From: JAZKDW01 sp040387375
Lineage (GTDB): Bacteria > Pseudomonadota > Gammaproteobacteria > Burkholderiales > Burkholderiaceae_D
Direction of reading: 5' to 3'
Assembly: GCA_040387375.1 (NCBI GenBank)
Contig: JAZKDW010000028.1
Location: 1 to 64,000, forward strand
Length of the DNA: 64,000 bases
Shown here: one piece after another, positions 35,641-43,608 of the stretch
How the letters are laid out: every line of letters begins with the position of its first letter
Position numbering within the stretch: the stretch's first letter is position 1
Made by a program: the position numbers and the translations under genes
Notes under the pieces: generated by a model
The model's database searches: none
Told to the model about the DNA's origin: nothing
Seen by the model: the letters and a program-made list of their open reading frames with translations, nothing else

Positions 35641-35767
35641 GCTAGAGGACGCGGGGCGCTTATATCTGTCGGGCGGTCAGGACAGCTCCGCGTCAGTTGA
35701 ATTTGCAAAGCTTGCGGTTCGCTGCGCCAGTGGCAGCGACAACATCAGCACCAGCAGCGCTCTCCCC

Positions 35768-36640
35768 TTACGCTTCACTCATCTTGATTTGCGCCTGAAT
35801 CAAACGATTCATCATGCGCAGATCGCGTGCCTCGAGATTTAATGCGGCGTCGACCCAGATGTCACCAATGCCCTTCAATTCATCATACGTAATTGCGTTG
35901 ATCAATTGCTTCGAGCGCTGGACTGCCATATAACCGTTGCGGCGTTTGCTATTGCCGGCGATCCAGTCCTGCACCTGCTGTTTGCCCTGACCGTCTTCGG
36001 CCAGGATGTCGATCACGCCCATCGCATGTAATTCTTCCGCGGTATAAATTTTGCCCGACAAGACGATTTCTTCCGCCTTTTTCAAGCCGACTCTTCTGGC
36101 AAGCAGACTGAGCGCGCCCATACCAGGGAACAAGTTGAAGATTATTTCTGGCAATCCCATCTTCGCGCTTTTTTCCGCGACGATGACGTCGGCGCTCAAC
36201 GCCGCTTCAAAACCACCACCCAGCGCCTGCCCTTCGACTAATGAAATCGTGGTGACGTTGGCGCCGTAATGGTTGAGGTGATTCCAGACCGTGCCGATGC
36301 ACATATCGGAATAATATTGCAGCGTGTCCCGATCGCGCGCCAGAATCTTGTCATGAAATACCTGCAGGTCGCCACCCAGGTTGAATACGCCGGGAATATC
36401 GGACGCAAAGACAAGATAATTAATTTTTTCCAGGGCGCCGTTAATGAGGTACTGACCTTTCAACTGCATCAGGGAATTTTCAAATTCCGTGATGTTGGTC
36501 AACAGCGTTGGATTGAAGCAAGGACGCCCTATCGGGCTCATGAACGACCACACCACACGAAACTCGGATTCGTACTTTGTCTGAAGCTGTTCGTACTGAT
36601 AGCTTAACGCCAGATTTTTGTGGTTGACGAATGCGTTCAT
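35768..36640 (-). CDS. rpfF: DSF synthase RpfF (enoyl-CoA hydratase family)
   Basis: 290 residues, matching the length of known RpfF. It makes cis-2-unsaturated fatty acid signals by dehydrating and then releasing 3-hydroxyacyl thioesters. The two catalytic glutamates are E145 (GGGFEAAL) and E165 (GLPEIIF), 20 residues apart as E141 and E161 are in Xanthomonas; NLFPGMGALSLLARRVG is also diagnostic. ATG 36640 has GAGGG upstream; a 19-residue longer form is unlikely. It converges on rpfC and diverges from the kinase-less RpfC-like gene, with which it shares a 490-bp promoter region holding direct repeats. Confidence 0.93.
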   Translation of the reverse strand: MNAFVNHKNLALSYQYEQLQTKYESEFRVVWSFMSPIGRPCFNPTLLTNITEFENSLMQLKGQYLINGALEKINYLVFASDIPGVFNLGGDLQVFHDKILARDRDTLQYYSDMCIGTVWNHLNHYGANVTTISLVEGQALGGGFEAALSADVIVAEKSAKMGLPEIIFNLFPGMGALSLLARRVGLKKAEEIVLSGKIYTAEELHAMGVIDILAEDGQGKQQVQDWIAGNSKRRNGYMAVQRSKQLINAITYDELKGIGDIWVDAALNLEARDLRMMNRLIQAQIKMSEA

Positions 36641-36900
36641 GAGACCCTCTTGATGTGGTTGTTCGACATGTACAACTTCGTGGAATCTGAAGAGCACGCG
36701 CCCTTATCCCACCTTTCGAATTCTTATAAATCTTGCGTCAGAAACAAATGCCGCATAGTTTATGAAAAGCAATAAACCTCAAGTTGTTCCGTTGCAACAA
36801 ACCTGCATTAGACACTTATTTCTATATTTCAAGCATGGTGACATAAACTGTTGCAATTAGTAAACGAAATGAAGTGTTTTTTACGCGAAAATGCAGTAGA

Positions 36901-37006
36901 TTTCCATACGGCAACTACTTCAAAGCACAGCTTTTGCTCTTTCCATTTCCATACAGCAACTACAGAAGGAATTTTCGATTTGTGATATTTCTTTACGGCA
37001 ATGTAG
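36901..37006. promoter_or_regulatory. Three spaced direct repeats between rpfF and the second RpfC-like gene
   Basis: TTTCCATACGGCAACTAC (36901-36918) and TTTCCATACAGCAACTAC (36946-36963) differ at one base; a weaker third copy begins TTTCTTTACGGCAA at 36988. The offsets are 45 and 42 bp, near four turns of the helix. They lie in the AT-rich divergent intergenic region (36641-37133) and look like repeated binding sites. Short frames run through them on both strands, but without credible starts or homology. I treat the region as non-coding. Confidence 0.6.
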
Positions 37007-37133
37007 CCATGCCTGATTCCAGCATCCAAGGTATTTTTTTGGGCCGCTTTCGAAATTGCGATTACAAACGTATGATGCCCTGTGATTCCGTTAGTCAACT
37101 CCTCTGTGTGATCTCGGCAGTGTGAGCATTTTC

Positions 37134-38582
37134 ATGCACATCAACAACATTGAAAGACCTTCGAACATGCGTTCTGCGGCACAAACAATCGTTGAAGAAG
37201 AATCCGGCGCGGCGTTGAAGGCGCACGCGCTGCTCCGCGCGAAGCTTTGTATCCCGCTAGCACTTCTCGCCTGTCTCGCGTTGTGGCAATGGGGAAGCCG
37301 GTCAGGTTCGATCCGCATCGGCGCCATCATTGTGCTGGCGGCCGTATCTCTGCTCTATATTTTTGCCGCGCTGTTTTTTGCCACGCGCATGCAGCCTTTT
37401 TCCGCGAAGCAGCTTGCCACCTACACCTCCGCTCTCGATCCCCTCATTGTGTCCGCATGGCTGGTATGCCTGGGCACACCGGGGTTTGTATTTGTCTGCC
37501 TTTACCTCTTTACGATATTGGAATGCGGCAAACGCCTCGGTTCGAGGGCCATGCTCATTTCACAGATCGCATCACTCGCCGGTTACGGCGGCGTAATGAT
37601 TTTCTCTACGGCCTGGGAACAACAGCCGGCACTGGCGCTGGCCAACCTGTTACTGGTGGCCGGCGTGCCCTTTTATTTCAGGGCCATGCGCACAAAATCG
37701 GCGAATGCGGACGGCCACCCGCAAGATGGAACCCAGGCCGCATCGCGGCCGGCAAATCAAGCGGAGCCCGAGCCTGCCATGGTGGCGACACCGATCGTTC
37801 CCGTTGTCTACGGCAAGCGGGTGCTGGTCGCAGGCAGCAACGGCGCGGACCTGATCCTGATTCGGGATCTGCTCGAACGGGATCGGCACACGGTGACAGT
37901 TTCAAACGTCGGGCAACAAGCGATCGACATCATGAGTTCGCTTACATTCGACATCATTTTCATGGAGCCCATGGTCGGCGATCTGGATGGCGCATCGATT
38001 CTTCAGCTCTACCGGTTTGACAAGACGAACCCGGCTCCCACGTTTTTCATCACTGCCGATACAAGCACTGAAAGCGCCGGAAAATTGCTCGAGAGCGGAG
38101 CCACTGCGGTACTTCAAAAGCCGCTTACGAGCATGGTATTGCGGCATGCGATTTCGCAAGTCTTTCCGGAAGATGCGTTGGCGAAGGATTCGGAAGCCGC
38201 ACCGGCAATCGCCCTGAAACCCTCATCGCTCCGATACATCGATGAACGTTCGATTCAGGATCTGCAGGACATCGGTGCCGGTCCGGAATTTTTGAGCGAA
38301 ATATTGACGACGGCGATCATCGATATTGAAACCACTTGCAGGAAAATTGTGGATGCAATTGACCAGGATGATTTCAGCAAGATCCGTCCCGGCGCACATG
38401 CGCTGAGAGGGGTCAGCTCCAGTGTCGGCGCGACCCAGCTTGCCGGTGTCGCGACCCAGCTGATGCAAATCACTGAAGAGGATATGGCGCTGTCGAAAGA
38501 CCGCTGGCGGCGTGATGTCGCGCAGCTTCAGGTGTTGAGCATCAATGCCTTGCGCGACATTCTGCTGACTGCCAACAGTTGA
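37134..38582 (+). CDS. Kinase-less RpfC-like protein: membrane sensor, degenerate receiver, HPt
   Basis: 482 residues. Membrane helices at about 36-56, 62-84, 102-130, 138-160 and 166-184 resemble the RpfC sensor (see LDPLIVSAW, LYLFTILECGKRLGSRAM, SQIAS). A Pro/Ala linker (190-225) leads directly to a receiver (228-345), with no HisKA or ATPase domain between. The receiver lacks the acidic pair (VAGSNG instead of VAEDN), and the phosphoacceptor position is Glu278 (IIFMEPM), though Thr (FFITADT) and Lys (LQKP) remain. The C-terminal HPt (370-478) keeps H422 (GAHALRGVSSSVGA). It cannot phosphorylate itself; it could accept phosphate on H422 or hold RpfF or another partner. ATG 37134 chosen; GTG 37122 and ATG 37167 are alternatives. 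Confidence 0.82.
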   Translation: MHINNIERPSNMRSAAQTIVEEESGAALKAHALLRAKLCIPLALLACLALWQWGSRSGSIRIGAIIVLAAVSLLYIFAALFFATRMQPFSAKQLATYTSALDPLIVSAWLVCLGTPGFVFVCLYLFTILECGKRLGSRAMLISQIASLAGYGGVMIFSTAWEQQPALALANLLLVAGVPFYFRAMRTKSANADGHPQDGTQAASRPANQAEPEPAMVATPIVPVVYGKRVLVAGSNGADLILIRDLLERDRHTVTVSNVGQQAIDIMSSLTFDIIFMEPMVGDLDGASILQLYRFDKTNPAPTFFITADTSTESAGKLLESGATAVLQKPLTSMVLRHAISQVFPEDALAKDSEAAPAIALKPSSLRYIDERSIQDLQDIGAGPEFLSEILTTAIIDIETTCRKIVDAIDQDDFSKIRPGAHALRGVSSSVGATQLAGVATQLMQITEEDMALSKDRWRRDVAQLQVLSINALRDILLTANS

Positions 38583-38654
38583 GCAAACCGCTCCAAGGTT
38601 TAAAGCTACAATTGCTCTCACCCGAAAAAATCCCCCAACCCGGAGCATACAAAC

Positions 38655-39521
38655 ATGGCGAAAGTAGCATTCATCGGACTAGGCGTGATGGGTTTCCCGA
38701 TGGCCGGACATCTGGCCGCGCGCGGTCATGACGTGACCGTTTTCAATCGTTCGCCGGCGCGTGCCGCGGCCTGGCTCGACGCCCATCAAGGCAAGTCGGC
38801 CAGCACCCCCGCCGCTGCCGCCAGCGGCGCGGAATTCGTGTTCACCTGCGTCGGCAATGACCAGGACCTGTACCAGGTCACGCTGGAAGCCGATGGCGCG
38901 CTGTCCGGCATGGATGCGGGCGCGATCCTGGTTGATAACACGACGGCATCGGCGACGGCGGCCCGCCGCCTGCATGAAGAAGCCGGCAAGCGTGGTGTGC
39001 ATTTTCTCGATGCGCCCGTATCGGGCGGCCAGGCCGGCGCTGAAAATGCCAGGCTCACGGTGATGGTCGGCGGCGAAGAGTCGCCGTTCAATCGCGCCGA
39101 ACCGGTGATCGCCTCGTTTGCCCGTTCGGTCACGCTGATGGGTCCGGGCGGCGCCGGTCAGCTGACCAAGATGGTCAACCAGATCTGCATCGCGGGACTG
39201 GTGCAGGCTTTGTCGGAAGGACTGGCGTTTGCCGAAAAAGCGGGGCTGGATGGGCAGCGGGTGATCGATGTGATTTCCAAGGGTGCCGCACAATCGTGGC
39301 AAATGGAAAACCGGGGCGCCACCATGCTCGAGCGCAAATTCGACTTCGGCTTCGCTGTTGATCTGATGCGCAAGGACCTGGGCATCTGTTTTGAAGAAGC
39401 CCGGCGCAATGGCAGTGAACTGCCTGTCACGACCCTGGTCGACCAGTTTTATGCGGAAGTCCAGAAGCGGGGCGGCGGGCGCTTTGATACGTCGAGCCTG
39501 ATAACTCTGCTTGACGATTAA
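38655..39521 (+). CDS. NAD(P)-dependent 3-hydroxyacid dehydrogenase family oxidoreductase
   Basis: 288 residues of the beta-hydroxyacid dehydrogenase family (3-hydroxyisobutyrate, tartronate semialdehyde, glyoxylate/succinic semialdehyde reductases). The Rossmann motif FIGLGVMGFPMAGHLAARGH is at 5-24, the substrate loop is DAPVSGGQAGAENA, and the catalytic lysine is in GQLTKMVNQ (about K172). The helical C-terminal domain shows DLMRKDLGICFEEA. It stands alone after the RpfC-like gene with a 72-bp gap. The exact substrate is not resolved. Confidence 0.9.
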   Translation: MAKVAFIGLGVMGFPMAGHLAARGHDVTVFNRSPARAAAWLDAHQGKSASTPAAAASGAEFVFTCVGNDQDLYQVTLEADGALSGMDAGAILVDNTTASATAARRLHEEAGKRGVHFLDAPVSGGQAGAENARLTVMVGGEESPFNRAEPVIASFARSVTLMGPGGAGQLTKMVNQICIAGLVQALSEGLAFAEKAGLDGQRVIDVISKGAAQSWQMENRGATMLERKFDFGFAVDLMRKDLGICFEEARRNGSELPVTTLVDQFYAEVQKRGGGRFDTSSLITLLDD

Positions 39522-39524
39522 ACT

Positions 39525-39770
39525 CTAAGGCCAGGGCGCAGGGTTCACGCTGACATACTGGTCGTCGCCGGAGGGGGGTGGGAGTGCTGACTGCCCCTCG
39601 CTTAACCTGGCGCCCAGGATCGCCGCAATCTCCTTGCGTGACTCGCTGAAGTCCGACGCCAGCAGCGGATAATTTTCATGCGGCCAGTTCTCGATTGCCC
39701 ATTTCGTGAAGTCGTCGAAGCGCCGCCCCATCTCTGCCGCAAATTTGTCGGATGTTTCCTTGCTCGCCAT
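39525..39770 (-). CDS. Small conserved-looking hypothetical protein
   Basis: 81 residues, soluble, acidic and tryptophan-containing (FTKWAIENWPHENYPLLASD), with a predicted helical body (SESRKEIAAILGARL) and a Pro-rich end. No domain recognised. Its stop lies 3 bp from the convergent dehydrogenase stop, and it has a plausible ATG 39770. The composition (no long repeats, normal codon pattern) and tight packing suggest a real gene, but function is unknown. Confidence 0.6.
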   Translation of the reverse strand: MASKETSDKFAAEMGRRFDDFTKWAIENWPHENYPLLASDFSESRKEIAAILGARLSEGQSALPPPSGDDQYVSVNPAPWP

Positions 39771-39799
39771 GTCAATTCCTCGTTTATTTGTGCCGCAAT

Positions 39800-40840
39800 T
39801 CAGTTCCTGAAAATGTCGGCCACCAGTTCATACGACCGGCGCCGCGCCGCGTGGTCGTGGATGCTGCTGATGATCATCACTTCCTCCGCCTGATATTCCT
39901 GCGCCACTGCCTCGATGCCGGCACGCACGGTTTCGGGAGAGCCGACAATCACGCGCCGCCCATAAGGCAGCACATCCGGCGCCAGCCTGTTTTCCCTGAA
40001 AAATTCCTGTGCCGTTTCGACCGTGGGCACATGGCTCAATCGCCGTCCGCTGTGCAGCAGGGTTACATTCATCCGATAACTTGCAGACAGGCGCAAGGCC
40101 TCCTCATCGGTATCGGCACAAATCACCTGAGAGGCAAAACCGACGCGCGGCGCCAGCAAGGTGGCAGACGGTTCAAACCGTTCGCGATACAAGCGGCTGA
40201 TGCCCGCGCCATGCGCATTGATGAAGTCGGCAAACATGTAAGGCAAACCAAGCTCCGCCGCCCAGCTTCCGCTTTGCGGTGATGATCCAAGCAACCAGGG
40301 TTCCGGCCTTTCGGGCAAACCCGGCAGTGCCGCCAGCCGTGCAAACGGATGTCCTTCAGGCATCCGATTCCAAATGTAAGCAAGAAGTTCCGACAACTGT
40401 TCGGGAAAGTCGTCCGGCAGCCGATGCTGGCGGTCGCGCTGCAGTGCGGACGAGGTAATCGAATCGGTACCCGCTGCGCGGCCGATGCCAAGATCGATGC
40501 GCGCCGGGAACAAGCCGCTGAGCATGCTGAAGGTCTCGGCCACTTTCAACGGACTGTAATGCGGCAGCATCACACCACCGCTGCCGACACGAATACGCGA
40601 CGTGGCCGACGCAATCGCACTGATCAATACTTCCGGACTGGCGCAGGCGAGCGATGTCGTGCCGTGGTGCTCGGCCACCCAGTAGCGATGGAAACCCAGC
40701 TTCTCCACCAGACGGGCCAGGTCGACCGAGTTGCGCAAGGCTTGGGAACCAGTCGAGCCTTCAGGCACCGGCGCCTGGTCCAGTACACTCAGGTAAAGCG
40801 GCGTGCGCTCCTTACCCTCATCACCTGTTGAGGTTTGCAT
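39800..40840 (-). CDS. LLM class flavin-dependent oxidoreductase
   Basis: 346 residues of the bacterial-luciferase-like monooxygenase superfamily, which uses reduced FMN to oxidise small substrates. Typical segments: LSVLDQAPVPEG, the WVAEHHGTTSLACASPEVLI loop, RIRVGSGGVMLPHYSPLKVAE, RIDLGIGRAAG and a C-terminal barrel with VGSPETVRAGIEAV. It belongs to the YhbW/alkanal-monooxygenase-like group. ATG 40840 has GGA upstream; ATG 40852 is also possible. It lies 29 bp after the small hypothetical gene in the same direction, so they may share a transcript. Substrate unknown. Confidence 0.88.
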   Translation of the reverse strand: MQTSTGDEGKERTPLYLSVLDQAPVPEGSTGSQALRNSVDLARLVEKLGFHRYWVAEHHGTTSLACASPEVLISAIASATSRIRVGSGGVMLPHYSPLKVAETFSMLSGLFPARIDLGIGRAAGTDSITSSALQRDRQHRLPDDFPEQLSELLAYIWNRMPEGHPFARLAALPGLPERPEPWLLGSSPQSGSWAAELGLPYMFADFINAHGAGISRLYRERFEPSATLLAPRVGFASQVICADTDEEALRLSASYRMNVTLLHSGRRLSHVPTVETAQEFFRENRLAPDVLPYGRRVIVGSPETVRAGIEAVAQEYQAEEVMIISSIHDHAARRRSYELVADIFRN

Positions 40841-40976
40841 GATAATTTCCATCCTGTGTTGTTTCCGTCCATAGCATAGCGGAATTCGGCGAATCGATTC
40901 TGCGGCGGGCAGCGGGCATGCGTGCCGCTCGGACGGGTCCATGGTGAACCCTTGCGGCAGGATGCCGGACGGACCT

Positions 40977-41137
40977 TAGAGCGGTTTGCGAGTCGGTGTG
41001 CGGATGATGCGGGTTGATTTGGGGTGCAGGGCAAGGCGCGAGGAGCGCCGTGTGGCGAGCCACACAAGCGACGAGCAACGCCGCCATGCGCCCCAAAGCG
41101 GCACGCAGCGCCGTACACTGACTCGCAAACCGCTCTA
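40977..41137. repeat. 161-bp MITE-like element with 23-bp inverted termini
   Basis: The left end, TAGAGCGGTTTGCGAGTC and five further bases (40977-40999), is the reverse complement of the right end 41115-41137 with a single mismatch. The interior is GC-rich and non-coding. It fills the gap between the LLM oxidoreductase start and the GGDEF gene stop, and its right end comes within 2 bp of that stop. The ends differ from those of the 164-176 bp repeats at 47.7 and 58.5 kb. No second copy in this window. Confidence 0.6.
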
Positions 41138-41138
41138 T

Positions 41139-42746
41139 TCATTCAGCCGCACGCTCGATGCGATTGCGTCCCTGCGCCTTGGCCTTGAGCAGCGCATTGT
41201 CTGCCGCATCGATCAGCTGCTTGCCAGTGGCAAATGCAGGAAAGGCGGCGATACCTGCACTGAAGGAGGAACTCAGCGTCCCGGTCGAATGATTGTGCGG
41301 CAGGCGCATGAAATCCACACGAATGCGGTCGAGAATGGCAAACGCATCGTCCAGACCGATCCCCCGCAGGACAACCAGGAATTCTTCACCGCCGTAGCGG
41401 CCGATAACGTCGGAGGTACGCAGCCGTCCTTTCAGCAGCCACGCCAGATTGCGAATCACCTGGTCGCCCACCGGGTGGCCGTAAACATCGTTGATCAGCT
41501 TGAAGCGATCGATATCGAGCATCGCCACGCACAATTGTTCACTCTCCACGTCGAGGGCGTGAATCAACTGGTTGAGCCGCGTCTTTGAGGTCGTATGATT
41601 CAGCAGTCCGGTCAGACCGTCATGCTGGCTCGAGCGCTGCATCTCGCGGTAACGTTCGATCCTGGTCTTGACGATCGTGGTCAACAGCACCGGATTGAAC
41701 GGCTTGTTGATGAACTGGTCGCCGCCAAGATGCAATGCCGCGACCTGCATGCTCATGTCCGTCTCGCTGGACAGGTACACCACCGGCAGGGATTGCCACG
41801 TCGGGATCTGGCGCAATACCCGGGTCGCCTCGATGCCTGTGCAATGCGGCATGTGCATGTCCATCAGCACCAGATCGGGGCGGTAACGCCCTATGGCATC
41901 CAGCAGTTCTTCCGGATTGTTGATCGCCAGATTGTCAATCCCGTGCCGCGACAATGTGCGGCGAATCAAGGCGACGGCGGTAAGGGAGTCGTCCACCACA
42001 AGCACACGGTACGGCTCCTGGTCCTGCACCTCGATCAGGTCAAGCACCTGCGCGACCACCGTGGTGGTCAATTGGGTCTCCGGGATAGTGACATCGGCGC
42101 CCGCGCGCAGCAGGATCACCATGGGTTCAAGCAATTCGGGAACATCCAGGCAAACCAGCTGGCTGGCTGGATGCTGTGCCCTGAAATGCTTGAGGCAGTC
42201 GATTTCCGCCGCTGAATATGCGGAGGCCGGGATAAACAGGATCACCAGCGGCGATTCGCCTTCCGGCGCCGCCAGATGCCAGTCGAAACAATGCACGCGA
42301 AACCCGAAGAAGGCGAGTTGTTTGGAGAGTCCGGTGAACCAGGGGTGGGAGGGATCGGTAACCAGCCAGATGTTGCGCGGTCTCGCGGGAACGGGCTGAG
42401 GCACTTCCATCGGCGCGAAAACAATCCGGCGTTCTTCTGTTTTCGCAAACCGGGAACTCTCGGCGGACGCAAGAATGGACTTCACCTGGCGCGCCAGAGT
42501 GTCAATTTCTTTTTCGGGCAGTGGATGGCCGGCGGCCTGTGCGGACAGCAGCAGAACCTGGTTCCGCACCCCTTCGCACAAACGAGAGAGCCCCGGCAGC
42601 CTGCTGTCCTTGCTCTGTTCGGTCATGCTGCTGAGCGCCAGCGTGAATTCAGAGAACTGCTCGATGCCGGGCTGCTTCACGTAATCTTCCCAGCGCCCTT
42701 TCAAAAGCAGGATGTGTGCTGCAAGCGACTCAAGAACTGTCAACAT
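41139..42746 (-). CDS. Response regulator with GGDEF diguanylate cyclase domain
   Basis: 535 residues. The N-terminal ~100 residues are helical and HPt-like but with no obvious phosphate-accepting His. A degenerate receiver-like region covers about 124-238. A true receiver covers 247-365, with VVDDS, phosphoacceptor D296 (VLMDMHMP) and Lys in INKPF. The GGDEF domain (372-535) has an intact active site GGEEF at 452-456 and an RxxD product-inhibition site (RTSD, 443-446). It therefore should make cyclic di-GMP under phosphorylation control with feedback inhibition. ATG 42746 has GGGAAGGGGTG upstream. Confidence 0.9.
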   Translation of the reverse strand: MLTVLESLAAHILLLKGRWEDYVKQPGIEQFSEFTLALSSMTEQSKDSRLPGLSRLCEGVRNQVLLLSAQAAGHPLPEKEIDTLARQVKSILASAESSRFAKTEERRIVFAPMEVPQPVPARPRNIWLVTDPSHPWFTGLSKQLAFFGFRVHCFDWHLAAPEGESPLVILFIPASAYSAAEIDCLKHFRAQHPASQLVCLDVPELLEPMVILLRAGADVTIPETQLTTTVVAQVLDLIEVQDQEPYRVLVVDDSLTAVALIRRTLSRHGIDNLAINNPEELLDAIGRYRPDLVLMDMHMPHCTGIEATRVLRQIPTWQSLPVVYLSSETDMSMQVAALHLGGDQFINKPFNPVLLTTIVKTRIERYREMQRSSQHDGLTGLLNHTTSKTRLNQLIHALDVESEQLCVAMLDIDRFKLINDVYGHPVGDQVIRNLAWLLKGRLRTSDVIGRYGGEEFLVVLRGIGLDDAFAILDRIRVDFMRLPHNHSTGTLSSSFSAGIAAFPAFATGKQLIDAADNALLKAKAQGRNRIERAAE

Positions 42747-42853
42747 ATTCACCCCTTCCCTTCGTTGCGCCGGATATCGGAACGCTCCGCACCGGCCGGG
42801 GCCGCTGCCTTCCTTTCCAGTCTGCACAGATATGGCTTGCGCTTTTCCTGTCT

Positions 42854-43606
42854 TTATTGGTAAGCGATGCGGTAACGATAGCCCCGGTAATTCAACACGG
42901 CTTCCCTGGCCATCATTGTTTCCAGCATCAGGCCGGGTGCAACCTGGTCGCCTTCGCGCAGCAATTTCTTATTAATCAGCATGGAGCGCTCAGCCGGGCT
43001 GCTGGCATAAATATAACCCCCGATGGCCAGCGCCGGAATTTCTCTCTGGATATTTGCCGGCAATTGACGCAGGGTCGGCACCGGTCTTTCCGCGAGCGGC
43101 ATGGGCGGCGGCATCGGCGCCGGCGCCACCTCACTCACGACAATGTCATTGACCGGCGGCCTGGGTGACTCTGCCAGTTGGGCCGGCTTTTTTTCGCGCG
43201 TTTTTTCGGCACGCGGCGGTTCCGTCCTTTGCCTGGCAAGCTCCGTCCGAGGCGCTTTCGGCGGTGGCGGTGGCGGGATGGTGATGGCGGCAGCCACGGG
43301 CGGCCTGATGGCGGCATTGGGTGCCGGTGCAGGCCTGGTGGTGATGGGCGCAGATCGCGGCAGCGCTGCTGCGGACGACACTTCGGCCATGCCAGCGGCA
43401 GCCTTGGTCTGCCATGGCGGGCGCCACGCCAGGCCAGCCAGGATGGCCGCCGACACCGCCAGCACCGCCCACGCCGACGGCCGGCGCCACAATGGCACAC
43501 GCACATCCCAGGGATAGATTACTGCCTGCTGTGCGTAGACATTCGGTATCGCGCCCAGTTTGCGCTCGGACTCGGCCTTCTGAAGTGCGTCCAGGATATA
43601 TGACAT
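42854..43606 (-). CDS. gspB: General secretion pathway protein GspB-like
   Basis: 250 residues. N-terminal MSYILDALQKAESERKLG is the signature of the GspB/ExeB family; one membrane helix lies near residues 46-60, then a long Pro/Ala-rich periplasmic linker (85-175) and a C-terminal GspB domain (PALAIGGYIYASSPAERSML, VAPGLMLETM). With the ExeA-type ATPase just upstream (2 bp between), it helps assemble the type II secretion secretin through the peptidoglycan layer. The other T2SS genes are not in the window, which is common for this pair. Confidence 0.85.
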   Translation of the reverse strand: MSYILDALQKAESERKLGAIPNVYAQQAVIYPWDVRVPLWRRPSAWAVLAVSAAILAGLAWRPPWQTKAAAGMAEVSSAAALPRSAPITTRPAPAPNAAIRPPVAAAITIPPPPPPKAPRTELARQRTEPPRAEKTREKKPAQLAESPRPPVNDIVVSEVAPAPMPPPMPLAERPVPTLRQLPANIQREIPALAIGGYIYASSPAERSMLINKKLLREGDQVAPGLMLETMMAREAVLNYRGYRYRIAYQ

Positions 43607-43608
43607 GG

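Noticed and set aside
36829..37125. Short open frames on both strands through the iteron region, with repeated VVAVWK or FPYGNY peptides
   Set aside because: The peptide repeats come from DNA repeats spaced in multiples of three; AT-rich sequence, no credible ribosome site, and placement in a divergent promoter region.
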